DNA of 26,997 bases from UBA8337 sp965662725 (lineage in GTDB: Bacteria; Pseudomonadota; Alphaproteobacteria; RS24), in NCBI GenBank assembly GCA_965662725.1, contig CBFIIT010000022.1, positions 1 through 26,997 on the forward strand. The letters are read 5' to 3'. The notes beneath the pieces are model-generated. The model had not been told where the DNA came from. It worked only from the letters and a program-made list of their open reading frames with translations, and did no database searches. Of this stretch, positions 14,909 through 23,400 are shown piece by piece. Made by a program: the position numbers and the translations under genes. How positions within the stretch are numbered: the stretch's first letter is position 1; every line of letters starts with the position of its first letter.

Positions 14909-16009
14909 ATGACGCATTATCCCGCTTTATTTTCACCCTTTACGCTGAATGGTTTGGAAATTCCCAATCGTATCGTTATGGCGCCGATGACGCGCAGTTT
15001 CTCACCGGGTGGTCATCCGACTGAAGATGTTGCCGCTTATTATCGCCGCCGCACAGAAGGTGGGGTTGGCCTGATCATTACGGAAGGCACGACCATTGAC
15101 CATCCATCAGCCAGTATGGACCCGAATATTCCCGATTTCCATACGCCGGAAGCTTTGGCCGGTTGGAAGCGTGTGGCGGAAGAAGTGCATGATGCGGGCG
15201 GCCTGATTATGCCGCAGCTTTGGCATACCGGCTCGATGCGCCGCGATGGCACCGGCCTTAATCCGGAGGCCAGCACCTTATCGCCATCCGGCTTGAAATA
15301 TCCGGGCAAAGAAGTCGGCGCGGCAATGACCAAGCAAGATGTCACCGATATTGCTGACGCTTTTGCCAAGGGCACATTGGCGGCGCGTGAAGCCGGTTTT
15401 GATGGCGTGCAATTTCATGGTGCGCATGGCTATTTGATTGATACTTTCTTTTGGGAAGGCACTAATATTCGCGATGACCAATATGGCGGTGCGCTTGAAG
15501 AGCGGACAGCATTTGCGGTTGAGATTATTGAGAAAGCGCGGCGTGAAGTGGGTAAAGATTTCCCGCTCATTATTCGCTTGTCGCAATGGAAGCAGCAAGA
15601 TTTTGAACATAAAATGGCCACTGACCCCGACAAGTTGAAGGCGTTTTTGCAGCCAATGATTGACGCCGGTATTGATTGCTTTGATTGCTCGACCCGTCGT
15701 TTCTGGGAACCGGAATTTGAGGGTTCTGATTTGAACTTCGCCGGTTGGACCAAAAAGCTGACCGGTTTGCCGACCATCACTGTTGGCTCTGTCGGCCTGA
15801 CAGGCGAGTTTGTTGCCGGTATGGGCGGCGAAAGCTCGGAAGCGGCGCCAATTGATGGCCTGGTTGAACGGCTTGAAAATGGCGAGTTTGATTTGGTCGG
15901 TGTCGGTCGCGCTTTACTGACCGATCCTGAATGGCCGAATAAAATGCGCGAAGGCCGGTTTGACGATTTGATGGCATTTGAACGCGAGCATATGCTCAGC
16001 CTGTCTTAG
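14909..16009 (+). CDS. old-yellow-enzyme family NADH:flavin oxidoreductase
   Basis: A 366-residue FMN-dependent ene-reductase-type protein with a TIM barrel. It begins LFSPFTLNGLEIPNRIVMAP, then has YYRRRTEGGVGLIITEGT, IMPQLWHTGS, and the substrate-anion-binding pair in FDGVQFHGAHGYLIDTFF. The NIRDDQYGG segment is a variant of the usual NxRxDxYGGS. The C-terminal part has VGVGRALLTDPEWPNK, which binds FMN phosphate. OYE enzymes reduce activated C=C bonds, but the physiological substrate is not predictable. The start at 14909 is preferred over an upstream in-frame ATG at 14855, because a GGAAAG ribosome site lies eight bases before it and the domain starts there. The thioesterase gene follows after nine bases. 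Confidence 0.92.
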   Translation: MTHYPALFSPFTLNGLEIPNRIVMAPMTRSFSPGGHPTEDVAAYYRRRTEGGVGLIITEGTTIDHPSASMDPNIPDFHTPEALAGWKRVAEEVHDAGGLIMPQLWHTGSMRRDGTGLNPEASTLSPSGLKYPGKEVGAAMTKQDVTDIADAFAKGTLAAREAGFDGVQFHGAHGYLIDTFFWEGTNIRDDQYGGALEERTAFAVEIIEKARREVGKDFPLIIRLSQWKQQDFEHKMATDPDKLKAFLQPMIDAGIDCFDCSTRRFWEPEFEGSDLNFAGWTKKLTGLPTITVGSVGLTGEFVAGMGGESSEAAPIDGLVERLENGEFDLVGVGRALLTDPEWPNKMREGRFDDLMAFEREHMLSLS

Positions 16010-16018
16010 GAAATTATA

Positions 16019-16429
16019 ATGCCGTTAAAAGGGTTCTCACCTGACGTCAAAAATTCGGAAATTGGAAAACTTATCGGCCGCGAGCTCATCAAAATGCAAG
16101 ATGGTGAGAGCGAGGTTGCGTTTGAGATCTCCGAAATTTGGTTAAATATGCAGGGTATTTTGCATGGTGGGGCGTTTGCCACCATGCTGGATACCGCCTG
16201 TGGTGTTGCCATTCGCAGTCTTTTGGATTTGGATAAATATCGCGGGCACGCCACTTTGGAGTTGAAGACCAGCTATTTAAAAGCCGGTAAGCCGGGCAAA
16301 TATATTGCTAAAGGACGTGTGCTGCGCATGGGCCGCAGCGTTGCCTATAGCGAAGCAAGCCTGTTTGATCCGGATGGTGAATTGGTCTCGAAGGCTTCTG
16401 CTACATTTAAATTGTTACCAAAGAGCTAG
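16019..16429 (+). CDS. PaaI-type hotdog-fold acyl-CoA thioesterase
   Basis: A 136-residue single hotdog domain. The helix-hinge motif MQGILHGGAFATMLDTACGVA near 43-63 is the PaaI/YdiI signature, in which Asp in the DTA segment is the usual catalytic acid. The beta strands continue with HATLELKTSYLKAGKPGKY, ending with ASLFDPDGELVSKASATF. It would hydrolyse an acyl-CoA or aryl-CoA thioester. It starts nine bases after the OYE gene stop, so the two are probably one transcript. No partner pathway is visible nearby. Confidence 0.88.
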   Translation: MPLKGFSPDVKNSEIGKLIGRELIKMQDGESEVAFEISEIWLNMQGILHGGAFATMLDTACGVAIRSLLDLDKYRGHATLELKTSYLKAGKPGKYIAKGRVLRMGRSVAYSEASLFDPDGELVSKASATFKLLPKS

Positions 16430-16435
16430 CTTATA

Positions 16436-16464
16436 TTGACAGTCTTAGTGCCGAATGGCCTACT
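16436..16464 (+). promoter_or_regulatory. possible promoter of the DUF3604 gene
   Basis: A perfect -35 hexamer TTGACA (16436-16441) is followed after 17 bases by CCTACT (16459-16464), a poor -10. It lies 27 bases before the ATG at 16491, directly after the thioesterase gene. Confidence 0.4.
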
Positions 16465-16490
16465 GCTGCAAAACAGGGTTTGGGGGAATC

Positions 16491-18731
16491 ATGGGTTCGC
16501 TACGCAATACAATTTTGGCGTTTGTAATTACGTTTTTCACGGTTATCGGGCTTTATATTTACGCCGCATATGATGACTGGCTTGGTCTGCCGCGCGGTGC
16601 CGGCGAGATTACCGGCGCTGAACGCGCAGCGGTTTTGGTCGAGACGCGGTCAGCCGAGCAAGCGGCGATTGCCCAAGGCATTGGCGAAACCGTCGAGAAG
16701 CAAATTTTATTCGGTGATTTGCATGTTCACACAACTTTCTCAACCGACGCGTTTCTTTGGTCTTTGCCGATTTATGGCGGCGAGGGCGCTCACCCGCTTG
16801 CTGATGCTTGCGACTATGCGCGGCATTGTTCGGCACTGGATTTCTGGGGCATTACCGACCATGCCGAAGTTGCGACGCCGAAGCGATGGACGCAGACCAA
16901 AGACAGTATTCGCGCATGTAACGCGATTTCCGGCAATGGCGACAGCCCTGATATGGTCAGCTTTGTGGGCTTTGAATGGACACAGGTCGGGCAATTGCCG
17001 AGTGAACATTTCGGCCATAAAAACGTTATCTTCAAAGGGCTTGGTGATGATGAGCTGGCCAAACGGCCTATCGCTTCGGGTGGTGTCGCTGTGCGCGCTT
17101 TGCGTGATAATGGCAAGGACCTGATACCGCTGCCCCTGGCCTTTGGTGATTTTCCCAATCGGCAAAACTATTTTGATATTCGCCGTTTCTTGCAGGAAGC
17201 GGCCGAGGTTGAGCTATGCGACCCGAATACGCCGATTGCAGAACTGCCGGCTGAATGTTTTGAAATCGCCGAAACGCCGGGTGCTTTGGTCGATAGTTTG
17301 GAAGCGCAAAACCTCGACCCGTTGATTATTCCGCATGGCACAACATGGGGCTTTTACACGCCGACCACCGTCACTTTTGGCAAGCATTTAAAGGCCGAGC
17401 ACCGGCCTGAGAAAATGGAACTTGTCGAGGTCATGTCAGGGCACGGCAATTCGGAAGAATATCGCAGCTTCCGTGCGGCGGTAAATATTGATTATGAAAA
17501 TGGCACGGCTGACTGTCCGGCCCCATCGCCGAATTATTTGCCGGTATGCTGGCGCGCCGGTGAGATTATTAAAGAGCGCTGCTTGGCTGATGGTGAGGGC
17601 GAAGCGGAATGTGAAGCACGGGCCAAAGAGGCACGCGACATCACGGCTGTTCGCAGTGTCGCGGCGCATTTGATGATACCGGGCACAGAGATTGAGGAAT
17701 GGCTGGATGCCGGTCAATGCCGCGATTGTTTCTTGCCGAGCTTCGGCTATCGGCCGGGCAATAGCGTGCAATATGCGCTGGCCATTCGTAATTTCGATGA
17801 TCCGGAAAACCCAACCCGTTTGAATTGGGGCTTTATCGCGTCGAGTGACAATCACCGCGCACGGCCGGGCACTGGCTATAAAGATGTCGACCGCACGCGC
17901 ACGACCGAGGCAACTCATCTGTCATCGGAATGGCAAAAGCGGGTATTCCCGACTGAGGCGAAAACCAGCAAAGCGCGTGATTTGTCACCGGATGAATTAT
18001 TGCAACGCGGCTTTGGTGCAACCGAGCAAGAACGTCAGGCGAGTTTTTGGACGACCGGCGGTCTGGCAGCGGTCCATTCGGAAGGTCGCTCGCGGGAAGA
18101 AATCTTTGATGCGATTAAACGGCGCGAGACTTATGGCACAAGCGGCGCGCGTATTTTGCTTTGGTTCAATACGAAAAAAGGCGTGCCAATGGGCGGTACG
18201 ACCAAACAATCACGATCGCCGGTATTTGAAGTAAAAGCGGTTGGCGCGCATAAGCAAAAACCGGGCTGTGCCGATGAAACCGTTGATGCCCTTGGCGCTG
18301 ACCGTATTCAGAAGCTTTGCGCTAATGAATGCTTCAACCCGTCCAATGAGCGGATGAAAATTACCCGCTTTGAAGTGGTGCGTATTCGTCCGCAAATTAC
18401 TGAAGGCGAAGACGTCGATAATCTGATTGAAGACCCTTGGAAAGTTATTCCGTGCAATGATAGCGGCAATGGCTGTCAGGCGACATTCAGCGACCCTGAA
18501 TTTGCCGCCAGCGACCGCATGGCAACCTATTATGTGCGGGCCATTCAAGAGCCGTCAGAGAAAATCAACGCCGATAATTTGCGCTGCACTTATGATGATG
18601 AAGGCAATTGTTTGGAAGTGAATATTTGCTATGGCGATGACCGCACGGCGCGCGATGATGATTGTCTTGCCGAAGTTGAAGAGCGCGCCTGGTCGTCACC
18701 GATTTATGTCGAGCACGTAAACGGCAAATAA
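16491..18731 (+). CDS. DUF3604 protein with N-terminal membrane anchor, predicted periplasmic, cysteine-rich
   Basis: A 746-residue protein of the DUF3604 family, whose reaction is not established. Residues about 6-24 form a hydrophobic helix after MGSLRN, so it is probably anchored in the inner membrane and faces the periplasm. The family core begins ILFGDLHVHTTFSTDAF, a PHP-like metal-binding pattern. It continues with DFWGITDHAEVATP, GFEWTQ, IPHGTTWGFY and SSDNHRARPGTGY. The His and Asp residues could bind metal. The mature part holds 20 cysteines, an even number, many in close pairs (CRDC, CANEC, CNDSGNGC), which suggests disulfides in an oxidising compartment. The start at 16491 has a GGGGGA ribosome site. 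An earlier frame start at 16455 lacks one. The stop abuts the convergent moeA stop. Confidence 0.85.
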   Translation: MGSLRNTILAFVITFFTVIGLYIYAAYDDWLGLPRGAGEITGAERAAVLVETRSAEQAAIAQGIGETVEKQILFGDLHVHTTFSTDAFLWSLPIYGGEGAHPLADACDYARHCSALDFWGITDHAEVATPKRWTQTKDSIRACNAISGNGDSPDMVSFVGFEWTQVGQLPSEHFGHKNVIFKGLGDDELAKRPIASGGVAVRALRDNGKDLIPLPLAFGDFPNRQNYFDIRRFLQEAAEVELCDPNTPIAELPAECFEIAETPGALVDSLEAQNLDPLIIPHGTTWGFYTPTTVTFGKHLKAEHRPEKMELVEVMSGHGNSEEYRSFRAAVNIDYENGTADCPAPSPNYLPVCWRAGEIIKERCLADGEGEAECEARAKEARDITAVRSVAAHLMIPGTEIEEWLDAGQCRDCFLPSFGYRPGNSVQYALAIRNFDDPENPTRLNWGFIASSDNHRARPGTGYKDVDRTRTTEATHLSSEWQKRVFPTEAKTSKARDLSPDELLQRGFGATEQERQASFWTTGGLAAVHSEGRSREEIFDAIKRRETYGTSGARILLWFNTKKGVPMGGTTKQSRSPVFEVKAVGAHKQKPGCADETVDALGADRIQKLCANECFNPSNERMKITRFEVVRIRPQITEGEDVDNLIEDPWKVIPCNDSGNGCQATFSDPEFAASDRMATYYVRAIQEPSEKINADNLRCTYDDEGNCLEVNICYGDDRTARDDDCLAEVEERAWSSPIYVEHVNGK

Positions 18732-19925
18732 TCAGAGCGGCAATATGCTGGCCACGTCGCCGGCTTCGGCCGGCTCGGCATTGGGCGCGCGGCGCAGCAA
18801 GCAATCGGCCTCTGCAAATACGGTTGTCAGCGAGCTGTCTTGGCGATTGGAAACTGACACCCGCAGCGTGCCGTCATCAGCATGCCTCAATGTGCCGCGA
18901 AGAAAGCTCTCGCGAGGGCCATTGCCATTAAGCGGCTGTGATAATATGGCGGTCTGCCAATTCATTTTGGAATTTTGCGTGCTGCTGAGGCGTTCAATCA
19001 ATGGCTTTAAAAACAAACGCGCCGTTACCATGGCCGAGGCCGGATTGCCCGGCAGGCCAAGGGCTATGGCACTGTCTGATTTGGCGAACCAGCAAGGCTT
19101 ACCCGGCTTAACAGCAATTTTTTCGAATATTGGCTGAAAGCCGAGGCCGTAAAAAACCTCTTTCGCATAGTCATAATCGCCAACTGATGCGCCGCCAATC
19201 GGCACGATAATATCCGGTCGCTCAAAGGCTTGCACCGCTTCGGTGAAGCGTGCCTTATCGTCAATGGTAATGGTCGCGGCAATCAATTCGCCGCCCCAGC
19301 TTTCAACCATCGCGCCCAGCGCGATTGAATTGCTGTCGGGAATTTGCTCATCCGTCATCGCGCTACCGGCTTCGGCCAGCTCATTCCCTGAGGCAATCAG
19401 CGCGATGCGCGGACGTCGGAAAACCTCAATCGCAGCATGATTGCCATTGGCAATCAGCGCCAAATCGGCAGCACTCAATCGCTTGCCCTTGCGCAGCAAA
19501 ACATCGCCGATGGCAAAATCTTGGCCGGCTTTGCGAATATGACGCGCTTCTTTTTGCGTGTCGGTAATGGTCAGGCGCGGGCCATCGCTTTGCATATCTT
19601 CTTGAATGACAATGTGGTCAGCACCATCCGGCATAGTGCCACCGGTAAAAATCCGCACCGATTCGCCAGCTTTCAATGTGCCTTCAAATCGACCTCCGGC
19701 GGGTGCCTCGCCAATAAGCGTGAACGTACCAAGCCCGTCATTCATATCAGCTTGCCGCACGGCATAGCCATCCATCGCGGAGACATCGCGCGGTGGCTGC
19801 GTGCGTTTGGCAATAATATCTGTCGCTAAAACGCGCGACGCTGCCTGTGCGACAGCAATCGTCTCAGTGTCGCCCAATGGCGGCGTGTCGGCAATCAAGG
19901 CCCAAGCATCGTCGGCATTAATCAT
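18732..19925 (-). CDS. moeA: molybdopterin molybdenumtransferase MoeA
   Basis: A 397-residue enzyme that inserts molybdate into adenylylated molybdopterin, forming active Mo cofactor. Family marks are PPRDVSAMDGYAVR near 43-56, GESVRIFTGGTMPDGADHIV, the SGNELAEAGSAM loop, IVPIGGASVGDYDY and GLPGNPASAMVTA. The C-terminal domain is the MoeA domain IV type. It is the last gene of the operon. Its start codon overlaps the moaC stop (TGATG), and its stop abuts the convergent DUF3604 stop with no base between, leaving no room for a separate terminator. Confidence 0.96.
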   Translation of the reverse strand: MINADDAWALIADTPPLGDTETIAVAQAASRVLATDIIAKRTQPPRDVSAMDGYAVRQADMNDGLGTFTLIGEAPAGGRFEGTLKAGESVRIFTGGTMPDGADHIVIQEDMQSDGPRLTITDTQKEARHIRKAGQDFAIGDVLLRKGKRLSAADLALIANGNHAAIEVFRRPRIALIASGNELAEAGSAMTDEQIPDSNSIALGAMVESWGGELIAATITIDDKARFTEAVQAFERPDIIVPIGGASVGDYDYAKEVFYGLGFQPIFEKIAVKPGKPCWFAKSDSAIALGLPGNPASAMVTARLFLKPLIERLSSTQNSKMNWQTAILSQPLNGNGPRESFLRGTLRHADDGTLRVSVSNRQDSSLTTVFAEADCLLRRAPNAEPAEAGDVASILPL

Positions 19926-20395
19926 CAGCGTTTAAAGTCACCCGATTTGCCGCCGGTTTTTTCAATCAACGCAATGTCGCGAATGACAGCGGATTTTTCC
20001 ATTGCTTTGACCATGTCATAAACAGTCAGGCAGGCGACCGAAACAGCGGTTAACGCTTCCATTTCAACACCGGTCTTACCGGTGCAACCGACTTCGGCTT
20101 GAACCGCAACTCCTTCGCTTTCCAGAGAAAGCAACAGTTTTACCCGCGATAAGGGCAATGGATGGCATAGGGGAATAAGCTCTGAGGTCTTTTTTGCACC
20201 CATAATGCCGGCCAGTTCGGCGACGGATAGCACATCACCTTTGGCGGCGCGGCCTTCCTCAATAGCGGCCAAAGTTTCGGCGGAAAGCGCCACAAAACCG
20301 CGCGCAATGGCGCTGCGTTTGGTGTCGGCCTTGTCGGCCACATCGACCATATGGGCGCGGCCATCATCATCAATATGGGTTAGCTTATCACTCAT
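19925..20395 (-). CDS. moaC: cyclic pyranopterin monophosphate synthase MoaC
   Basis: A 156-residue enzyme that converts the MoaA product to cPMP, completing the first step of Moco synthesis. Its signatures are GRAHMVDVADKADTKR at the N-terminus, KKTSELIPLCHPLPLSRV in the middle, and GVEMEALTAVSVACLTVYDMVKA, which carries conserved catalytic and subunit-contact residues. Length is normal. Four bases separate it from the upstream moaB gene. The downstream moeA start overlaps its stop. Confidence 0.96.
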   Translation of the reverse strand: MSDKLTHIDDDGRAHMVDVADKADTKRSAIARGFVALSAETLAAIEEGRAAKGDVLSVAELAGIMGAKKTSELIPLCHPLPLSRVKLLLSLESEGVAVQAEVGCTGKTGVEMEALTAVSVACLTVYDMVKAMEKSAVIRDIALIEKTGGKSGDFKR

Positions 20396-20399
20396 CTAT

Positions 20400-20933
20400 T
20401 TATTTCTCATCTAGGCGCGGCATCAGCTCAACCAGATTGCAAGGCTTATGGCGACTGTCGAGTTGGAACGAAATCACTTTATCCCAGCCATCTTTTACTG
20501 CGCCGTTGGAGCCGGGCAGGGCGAAGATGAAAGTATTCTTGGCCAGACCGGCAACGGCCCGCGACTGCAATGTTGAAAGGCCGACTGTTTGAAAGCTGAC
20601 TTGATGGAATATCACCGAAAAGCCCTCAATGGTTTTTTCAAATAGGGGCGTCACCGCTTCCGGCGTGGTGTCGCGACCGGTCAGGCCGGTGCCACCTGTT
20701 GAAATCACCACATCAATCTCCGGATTATCTATCCAGTTTTGAACCGTCTCGCGAATGGTAATGATATCGTCTTTGACGATTTTGCGGGCGGCTAAATTAT
20801 GCCCGGCGTCAGACAGGCGTTGCGCCAAAATATCACCGGATGTGTCCGTGTCGGGCGTGCGCGTGTCAGACACTGTCAGCACTGCAATATTAACCGGAAC
20901 GAAGGTCAGGCTTTCATTAATTCCATGGCTCAT
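20400..20933 (-). CDS. moaB: MoaB/Mog-type molybdopterin adenylyltransferase
   Basis: A 177-residue MogA/MoaB-fold protein. It contains IAVLTVSDTRTPDTDTSG, VVISTGGTGLTGRDTTPEAV and IFALPGSNGAVKDGW, all typical of MoaB. In organisms without MogA this protein adenylylates molybdopterin before MoeA acts, and no second homologue is visible here. The ATG at 20933 is preferred because it forms an ATGA overlap with the moaE stop and has an AGGTGGAG ribosome site. An in-frame GTG at 20942 is the longer alternative. Confidence 0.92.
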   Translation of the reverse strand: MSHGINESLTFVPVNIAVLTVSDTRTPDTDTSGDILAQRLSDAGHNLAARKIVKDDIITIRETVQNWIDNPEIDVVISTGGTGLTGRDTTPEAVTPLFEKTIEGFSVIFHQVSFQTVGLSTLQSRAVAGLAKNTFIFALPGSNGAVKDGWDKVISFQLDSRHKPCNLVELMPRLDEK

Positions 20934-21397
20934 TGGCTCCACCTCTTTTTATCATCATAATCTTGCGCGCGCGGTTCAATCCAATTTTCACCATCAGCCC
21001 GCATTTCCTTCTTCCATAGCAGCACGTCGGATTTCAGAAAATCCATAAGATAATCTGCTGCCTCAAAAGCATCGCGCCGATGCCGCGCCGCACAGGCGAC
21101 AAAAACAATCGGCTGGCCGGTTTTAACTTCGCCAACCCGATGAATAATCTGCCCCTTGAGAAGCGGCCAGCGTTTCATTGCCGCCGCCGCAATTTCTTCA
21201 ATTGAGGATAATGTCGCTTGTGGCATGTGGTCGAGAAACAGCGCGGCAACAGGGTTATCGCTGTCTTCAGCACTGACTTGCCCCAAAAAACTGACAATCG
21301 CGCCGGCTGTTTCTACCCCTTGGCGAAACTCAGCCGCCGCTTTATCGGCATCAAAAGGCGCATCGGCCAGCGTCACGGAAAAGTTTTCAGCCACCAC
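20930..21397 (-). CDS. moaE: molybdopterin synthase catalytic subunit MoaE
   Basis: A 155-residue subunit that transfers sulfur from thiocarboxylated MoaD to cPMP, forming the dithiolene. Family features are AGAIVSFLGQVS near the N-terminus, LFLDHMPQATLSSIEEIAAA, HRVGEVKTGQPIVFVACAARHR, and FLKSDVLLWKKEMRADG, which carries the conserved active-site lysines. It starts with GTG, which overlaps the last 11 bases of moaD. Its stop overlaps the moaB ATG. This arrangement implies strong translational coupling with its partner subunit MoaD. Confidence 0.94.
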   Translation of the reverse strand: MVAENFSVTLADAPFDADKAAAEFRQGVETAGAIVSFLGQVSAEDSDNPVAALFLDHMPQATLSSIEEIAAAAMKRWPLLKGQIIHRVGEVKTGQPIVFVACAARHRRDAFEAADYLMDFLKSDVLLWKKEMRADGENWIEPRAQDYDDKKRWSQ

Positions 21398-21632
21398 TGA
21401 CCACCGGAATAATTGCTATGTTTTGTTCCGCGTCTATCGGTGCTTGCCAATCGGTTATTTCATCATTCAGCAGCAATCGCGTGCCCTTATGCGTCAAAAT
21501 CTCAGCCGCGTGTGGGTGCGTATCGGCCAGCCAAGCGCGCAATTGCACACCATTGCACAAACTTGCCTCATCAATGGTTAAATGCCGCGCGCCCAAACGC
21601 TCTGCCAGTTGCCCGTAAAATGCGACCCGCAT
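21387..21632 (-). CDS. moaD: molybdopterin synthase sulfur-carrier subunit MoaD
   Basis: An 81-residue ubiquitin-like sulfur carrier ending in the required Gly-Gly (IIPVVSGG), whose C-terminal glycine is thiocarboxylated. The N-terminal MRVAFYGQLAERLGARHLT is typical. It needs an adenylylating MoeB/ThiF-type enzyme for activation, which is not in the window. It starts three bases after the moaA stop and overlaps moaE at its 3' end. Confidence 0.94.
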   Translation of the reverse strand: MRVAFYGQLAERLGARHLTIDEASLCNGVQLRAWLADTHPHAAEILTHKGTRLLLNDEITDWQAPIDAEQNIAIIPVVSGG

Positions 21633-21634
21633 GA

Positions 21635-22639
21635 TTAGCCCCCGGTAACCGACATATGCCGTTCGGTAGCGGGCTTTTGTGTGGCCTCAGAAATATCGAA
21701 ATCATGCCCCTTTGGCTTGGCACATAGTGCGGCATCAAGCTGCTGCTGCAAAACCGTTTCATCAAAACTTTGAATGGCGGCGCGCAAATCCATTTTCCCG
21801 TCTTTACCGAGGCAAGTATAAATTTCGCCGGTACACGTCACGCGGACGCGGTTGCAAGAGGCGCAAAAATTATGTGTTAGCGGTGTGATAAAGCCGACAT
21901 GGCGACCGCTTTTCGGATGACGGAAATAAGTCGATGGCCCGCCGGTTTTGTGGTCGCTGGCCGCCAGCGATAAATCATCAACCAATTGCTCTTGCACTGG
22001 TAGCAAAGGCAGATATTGGTCGAAACGATCTTCATCAATGAAACCCATTGGCATGGTTTCAATTATAGAAATATCCATACCGCGCGCATGTGCCCAATCA
22101 ATCATTGCCGGAATTTCGGCTTGATTATAATTGTTCAGCGCCACTGTGTTGATTTTAACTTCCAGACCGGCCGCCAAGGCCGCATCAATACCGGCCAAAG
22201 TTTGATGCAATGCATCACGCCGCGTCAGCCGATGAAACGTGTCGCGGTCGAGCGTATCAAGCGAGATATTTATCCGCTTCACGCCGTTTTGCTTAAGCGC
22301 CTCGGCATATTGCGGCAATTGCGTGCCATTGCTGGTGAGCGTAATTTCGCGCAAAGCAGTGGTACCGATCTGTCGGCCCAGCGCCTCAATCAATTTCATA
22401 ATATCTTTGCGCACCAGCGGCTCACCGCCGGAAATGCGAATTTTATCAACGCCGCGGCGGATAAACGCTTCGCATAGGAACAGCATTTCTTCGTAAGACA
22501 AAACTTCCGATTTTGGCAGAAATTTCATTTTCTCGGACATGCAATATTGGCAGCGCAAATCGCATCGATCGGTGACGGAAAGGCGTAAATAAGTGACGCG
22601 CCGTCCGAAGCTGTCTTCAAGCGGTTTGAGATCTGTCAT
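21635..22639 (-). CDS. moaA: GTP 3',8-cyclase MoaA
   Basis: A 334-residue radical-SAM enzyme that starts Moco synthesis from GTP. The N-terminal SAM cluster is CDLRCQYC (Cys26, Cys30, Cys33), in the segment LRLSVTDRCDLRCQYCMSE. The second, substrate-binding cluster uses the cysteines of NFCASCNRVRVTCTGEIYTC near the C-terminus. It ends with the conserved Gly-Gly tail (SVTGG), which delivers the catalytic glycine to the active site. ISGGEPLVRKDI is the SAM-binding GGEP motif. The ATG at 22639 overlaps the tauE stop (ATGA). An upstream in-frame start at 22660 would lie further inside that gene. Confidence 0.97.
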   Translation of the reverse strand: MTDLKPLEDSFGRRVTYLRLSVTDRCDLRCQYCMSEKMKFLPKSEVLSYEEMLFLCEAFIRRGVDKIRISGGEPLVRKDIMKLIEALGRQIGTTALREITLTSNGTQLPQYAEALKQNGVKRINISLDTLDRDTFHRLTRRDALHQTLAGIDAALAAGLEVKINTVALNNYNQAEIPAMIDWAHARGMDISIIETMPMGFIDEDRFDQYLPLLPVQEQLVDDLSLAASDHKTGGPSTYFRHPKSGRHVGFITPLTHNFCASCNRVRVTCTGEIYTCLGKDGKMDLRAAIQSFDETVLQQQLDAALCAKPKGHDFDISEATQKPATERHMSVTGG

Positions 22640-23400
22640 GCGGCTAAGTATAGCTGCCAATAAAGCCGTAAAGCGACAAAAATAATCAACAGGGCGGTCA
22701 TTCGGCGCATATGTAATTGCGAAAACCGTTCCAGCAAAACCCGACCGCCGATAAAAGCGCCCAAAGCGACCATGATTAATAATGGCACCAGCGTTCCGGC
22801 CAGCATCGGCAGTGCGTCCGTGCCGGTTTTTATAATCTGGCCGATAAGGCCGGATATGGAATTGACCAAAATGAAAAAACTGGAAAGAGCAGCAATCGCT
22901 TTGGCATGGCTCCAGCGCAAATAGTGCAATAAGGGAGCGAGAAATATGCCGCCGCCAATACCGACCATGCCGGAGAGCAATCCCAATCCGGCGCCTATGA
23001 AGAAGGCGAGGCGATTATTTTGTCGTTCAGCCGGTTGTGTTTCGACACCTTCGCCGATAAACAATAGCCGCAATCCGGCCAGTAACAGGCTGCTGGCCAG
23101 CAATAGCAGATACACATCATCATCGAGCCTTATAAGGCCGCCAATAAAGGCGAATGGCACGGAGCTGATGATAAACGGCGCGGCCAATCGCCAGTCAAAG
23201 GCGCGGCGGGTAATCGCCCAATAACTGCCCATGCCGACAACTGCAATATTGCAGCTTAAAGACAATATTGGCACGGCCCAAATATCGGAAAGCGTTAACG
23301 CCAATAGCGCCGTATAGGTGGAGCCGCCGCCAAAGCCGACGGAAGCGTATAGTGCCGCAGTGACGAAAAAGGCGAGGGGAATGCCGATAAAATTAAGCAT
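22636..23400 (-). CDS. TauE/SafE (DUF81) family membrane transporter
   Basis: A 254-residue polytopic membrane protein with the two related half-sequences typical of the TauE/SafE family: ASVGFGGGSTYTALLALTL near 19-37 and GLLSGMVGIGGGIFLAPLLHY in the second half. Multiple hydrophobic helices cover nearly the whole length. Members are linked to export of sulfite or sulfoacetate or to uptake of other sulfur anions, but specificity cannot be read here. It sits between mocA-like and moaA genes and overlaps both (eight bases with mocA, four with moaA), so it is translated with the Moco enzymes. It might handle sulfite, molybdate or a sulfur compound needed or released by the pathway. That is inference. 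Confidence 0.88.
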   Translation of the reverse strand: MLNFIGIPLAFFVTAALYASVGFGGGSTYTALLALTLSDIWAVPILSLSCNIAVVGMGSYWAITRRAFDWRLAAPFIISSVPFAFIGGLIRLDDDVYLLLLASSLLLAGLRLLFIGEGVETQPAERQNNRLAFFIGAGLGLLSGMVGIGGGIFLAPLLHYLRWSHAKAIAALSSFFILVNSISGLIGQIIKTGTDALPMLAGTLVPLLIMVALGAFIGGRVLLERFSQLHMRRMTALLIIFVALRLYWQLYLAA

